Source: Nymphaea colorata
Lineage: Eukaryota > Streptophyta > Magnoliopsida > Nymphaeales > Nymphaeaceae
Length of the DNA: 64,000 nucleotides
Direction of reading: 5' to 3'
NCBI RefSeq assembly: GCF_008831285.2
Contig: NC_045138.2
Location: 13,404,571-13,468,570, forward strand
Every line of letters begins with the position of its first letter. The first letter of the stretch is position 1. This document shows positions 60,875 to 64,000 of this stretch, one piece after another. The notes below the pieces were generated by a model. It did no database searches, was not told the DNA's origin, and saw only the letters and a list, made by a program, of their open reading frames with translations. The translations under genes were made by a program, and so were the position numbers.

Positions 60875-63800
60875 GTGTCGGATAAGGATTTACGCGACAC
60901 CGTTGAATTGATATGCTGCAGAGGAAAGTGATAGAAGCCCTTGTATCGTTTCTTGCTCATTTTATTTGCCAATGCTACTGAGTTTCCTTTATTCAAATGG
61001 CTGAGGCAACTAAGCTTGCAATTGCAACCATATAAAAGTTCTCATGTTTGAGAAAGCCTGGGAATCAGATCCCTTTCAAACCAATCATGCATTGCGGTTA
61101 CATCAATGGCCCACCTTCTTTAGTAAGTCGGCCCAAAATTTTCCAGGTAGCTGTGGCTTTTCTCAAGCTTCCAAATAATTGATGGGGTTCCGCTTAGCTA
61201 TTCCCTGCACCTTTGTTGACTAAACTTTTCTTATCCATTTCAATCTCTTTTTTCATCTAAGAAAGTTATGCATAATGGATATCATGTGTTTCTTTTCTAA
61301 TTCCCTACTGGTTAACCATGTGTTTCTTTTGAATTTTCTAATTAAAATGACAAGTTAAATGAAATAATTAACTTTAGAAAGACAAAGCATGACATTAAGC
61401 CACAGCCAAATGATTAGGTGTGAACTCTGACCTCTGGTGATATGACATCATCATATGGATATGAAAAAAGATAAAATATCTAGGCACACACGCACCTACA
61501 ACTGGACATAATCAATACCAACTGATAGTAGCTGAGCGTGGATTCGATCATCTAACCACACTCACAGACAAACCCTTCTCTGACTGAATATTGACTGGTA
61601 TTTGGTTGTTAAATCCAATAGAGGACGTTTGATTCTCGCTATTGGAATACACGAAAAGGAAATGACCTGTTCTTCAGTTCTTGCATGTTCGAGTGCCAAG
61701 CCAGCAGTGCCATGGTGTTCCATGCTCTATTTAGCGCCAGTAGGGCACCCGCTCCTCCCACCAAAACGGCGTAATGCCATGTATGCTTACTTTAAGCCCA
61801 TCTAACTTCTGGCATTGGAGTGAATGCACAGAATTACATGATCAGTAGTGCTTCATCTCATACTAGAACGAAAGGACACGTGAATTAGTACGCGTGCGCA
61901 GGCTTCATCAGCTTGGGCCATCTTTTCTTGTCGATTAACGAATCCGCGGTTTTGCAGGAGTAACCTTTGATTCAAAGTTTCAGCTGTGTTGCCGTCACAA
62001 GTTCCTGTCGACCATTTAGGTGGCGAATGCTATGGAACTAACCAATTGCCGAAAGGCTGATGCAATCAATCTTTTCTAGATCCTGAACGCCACTTTGAGA
62101 AGTAAACTCTCCCAAATCTTTTTAAGGCTGCGGTTGGCTAGAAGTATAAAATATGATTTCCTTTCTTTTTAGTCTTCGTCTGCTCCAGAGCTGGTGAATT
62201 GCACCACCAAACGTACCTCTATATCAGAAGTCAATGGTGCCGCTCTTGAATTAATTGATTAACAATGACAAAGCAAGGAGGCGAACAACTACAAAAGTGA
62301 TCTAAACGCTTACCGTTACGTGAAAATGGAATTGGATTTCTTGAGTTGTCAATTCGTTCTGGTTGAACCACTGTTTAATAATTTGAGTTGTCAATTGCCT
62401 CAAAGTTTTTTGTGGAGTTGTTTATCATCAAAAGGAAATCTGAAAATGTTGCCGCCCTCTGAATTATTCATTCTGTAACGGAAACAAGCAATGTCTTATT
62501 CCACTTTAAGAGTTGTTGAGGAAAAGGAAAGGGCTTGGAGAACAGAAACGACGCTTTTGTCTTGTCCACTCTTTCTGAGTTGGAAGATGCGCGCTGTCCA
62601 TCCAAGGAGTGGTAGAAGGCTGAGCAGCAGTCTTGCTAAGCATCACCTTAAAGTAAAAATACCTGCAACATAAAGTTGCCTGCTCTTCGTGGTAGCAGAT
62701 CAACGAGAGGATACTGAATAAGGCATTGTTTGGTGTGGATAAACACACACAACTTTTCAACTTTGTTGCTCATCCATACTGTGTTTTAATGTTGACTTAA
62801 ATAAATCACCTTCCAAATTCAGATCTTTCTCGTCGGTTCTAAAAAAAGAAACGGCACTTTCTGTTTGTGGACAGTAAAAGTTTGTCTTATGTGTAATACT
62901 GTTAAGCCCGACAATTTTACTGGAGTCCACATGGACCAAGGGTCATCCTCTGAGGACACTTTCTTAGAAAAGAAAAGCATTCGTACTCTGTTGATAGGTG
63001 GATTTATATGACCATCATATTTTAGAATGTGGCTAAAAGTTTCATAGTTGTGTGCGGCTGGTGCCGATCTCCTTTTCCAATAATGCTACTGGCCGTCGCA
63101 GGATTGAAGCAACAGAACATGGTCACATAGCATACAAACCCGCATAGCATAAAGCGTATAGATAATGTGGTAAGTGCCGGCATCCGTCAATAACTTGTTG
63201 GATAATGACAGTCTGCCTAGTGTCCACCAAGATGTCACCCATCTTCATTCTCTTTCAGTACAGTAAAATGGGTCTCAGTTTCGTGCAACAATGGATCCTT
63301 ATTCGCCGAACAACTGACTAGAATGATGATGGCTTTGAAGGAAAAAAGATTAGCAGCAGAAAGTAGGCAAAATTAAGATCGAACTATCTGCAATGTAAAG
63401 GTCAATTCTGAGCAGTTCCAAAAGGATGGCTAGTTTAAAAGCCAAAATGTTAGAAGGACGAGCACCATTAAATTCGAGCAAGATCAGTCAATCTTTTTTT
63501 GTTCTTGACTACCCATTTTAGTTCAGTTAAACGTTCATTAAGAAACTCAAATCTATGTTGTCAGCGTGGGCCTGTTGCTGCAGATCACACTGGCCAGTAG
63601 CCAAACGAACCCCTTATGTGGATCCTCGTGCTCCCTTTTTCTGTGTTTTTCTTATTTTTATTTTACTGTGCTATAGTACCTGTCTATTTTTTAGTAGTTA
63701 TCTAGTCATAATTCTGATGAGTTCATTCCTTATGTATGACTCGATGTTAGAATTGGTAACGCAGATTTGCTAACTACGTTAAAAATAAAAACGCAAACGC

Positions 63801-64000
63801 CTGTTTGCTATCGTAGAAGAATGGTGGTCCCTTCTGTACCTCCCCAATGACCAAGAAGAACTTCACAAGCTTTATGCATTGGACACTTGTCAGCCACACT
63901 ACCAATGGAGAGATTTAGAGGATTTTTCACCTATAAAATAAGAAGAATGATGCGTGGCTTTGTTTGCTCAGGTTGTAAGTCAATAACAGGAGGAAGAAAA

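Larger units (their letters stand above)
59200..64000. other. intergenic region, no recognised gene
   Basis: Contains a long (TA)n run (59698-59750) and a 40-bp tandem duplication (60799-60874). The longest frame (60210-60605, minus, 131 codons) is described separately. Other frames are short and featureless. Confidence 0.5.

Overview
The window is nuclear DNA from a flowering plant. Evidence: spliced genes with GT-AG introns whose products belong to plant families (PETAL LOSS-type trihelix factor, DYW-class PPR protein, DUF868 protein, chloroplast-type 2-carboxyarabinitol-1-phosphatase, galacturonan-binding WAK-type ectodomain protein, cytosolic class I aldolase), a chromodomain Ty3/Gypsy retrotransposon primed by initiator-Met tRNA, and long AT-rich intergenic DNA full of (AT)n microsatellites. 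The aldolase and trihelix exons are very GC-rich at third codon positions. That would fit a monocot, magnoliid or early-diverging angiosperm, but I cannot name the species.

Layout. 1-3838: 5' half of a Pcf11/PCFS4-like mRNA 3'-end-processing factor on the minus strand, running off the left edge. 3839-6053: AT-rich intergenic DNA with a 103-bp tandem duplication. 6054-16703: a complete 10,650-bp LTR retrotransposon on the minus strand, with 2,757-bp LTRs of equal length that look identical, a 5-bp target duplication (ATACA), PBS, polypurine tract and a gag-pol-chromodomain frame broken by one TGA. 16709-21276: no convincing gene. 21277-23132: two-exon PETAL LOSS-like trihelix transcription factor on the minus strand whose second trihelix is cut short. 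23133-32283: about 9 kb without a recognisable gene, holding (AT)n runs, one imperfect hairpin and small tandem duplications. 32739-35537: intronless DYW-type PPR gene on the minus strand.

36920-37223: eight copies of a 38-bp minisatellite directly upstream of a nine-exon plus-strand gene (37477-42427) for a chloroplast-targeted two-domain phosphoglycerate-mutase-fold phosphatase. 48047-48973: single-exon DUF868 gene, plus strand. 52432-54377: old, short LTR element with diverged terminal repeats and a tRNA-Met primer site but no coding capacity. 55495-56776: two-exon cytosolic fructose-bisphosphate aldolase, plus strand. 58441-59199: two-exon minus-strand gene for a small secreted GUB_WAK-domain protein whose signal peptide contains a microsatellite-encoded poly-Phe run. 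59200-64000: no convincing gene.

The genes are unrelated housekeeping, regulatory and organelle genes, as is usual in plant chromosomes; I see no operon-like or cluster logic. Splice sites were placed by eye from GT/AG signals, reading phase and family similarity. UTRs and transcription starts are mostly not determined. I found no convincing tRNA, rRNA or CRISPR array.
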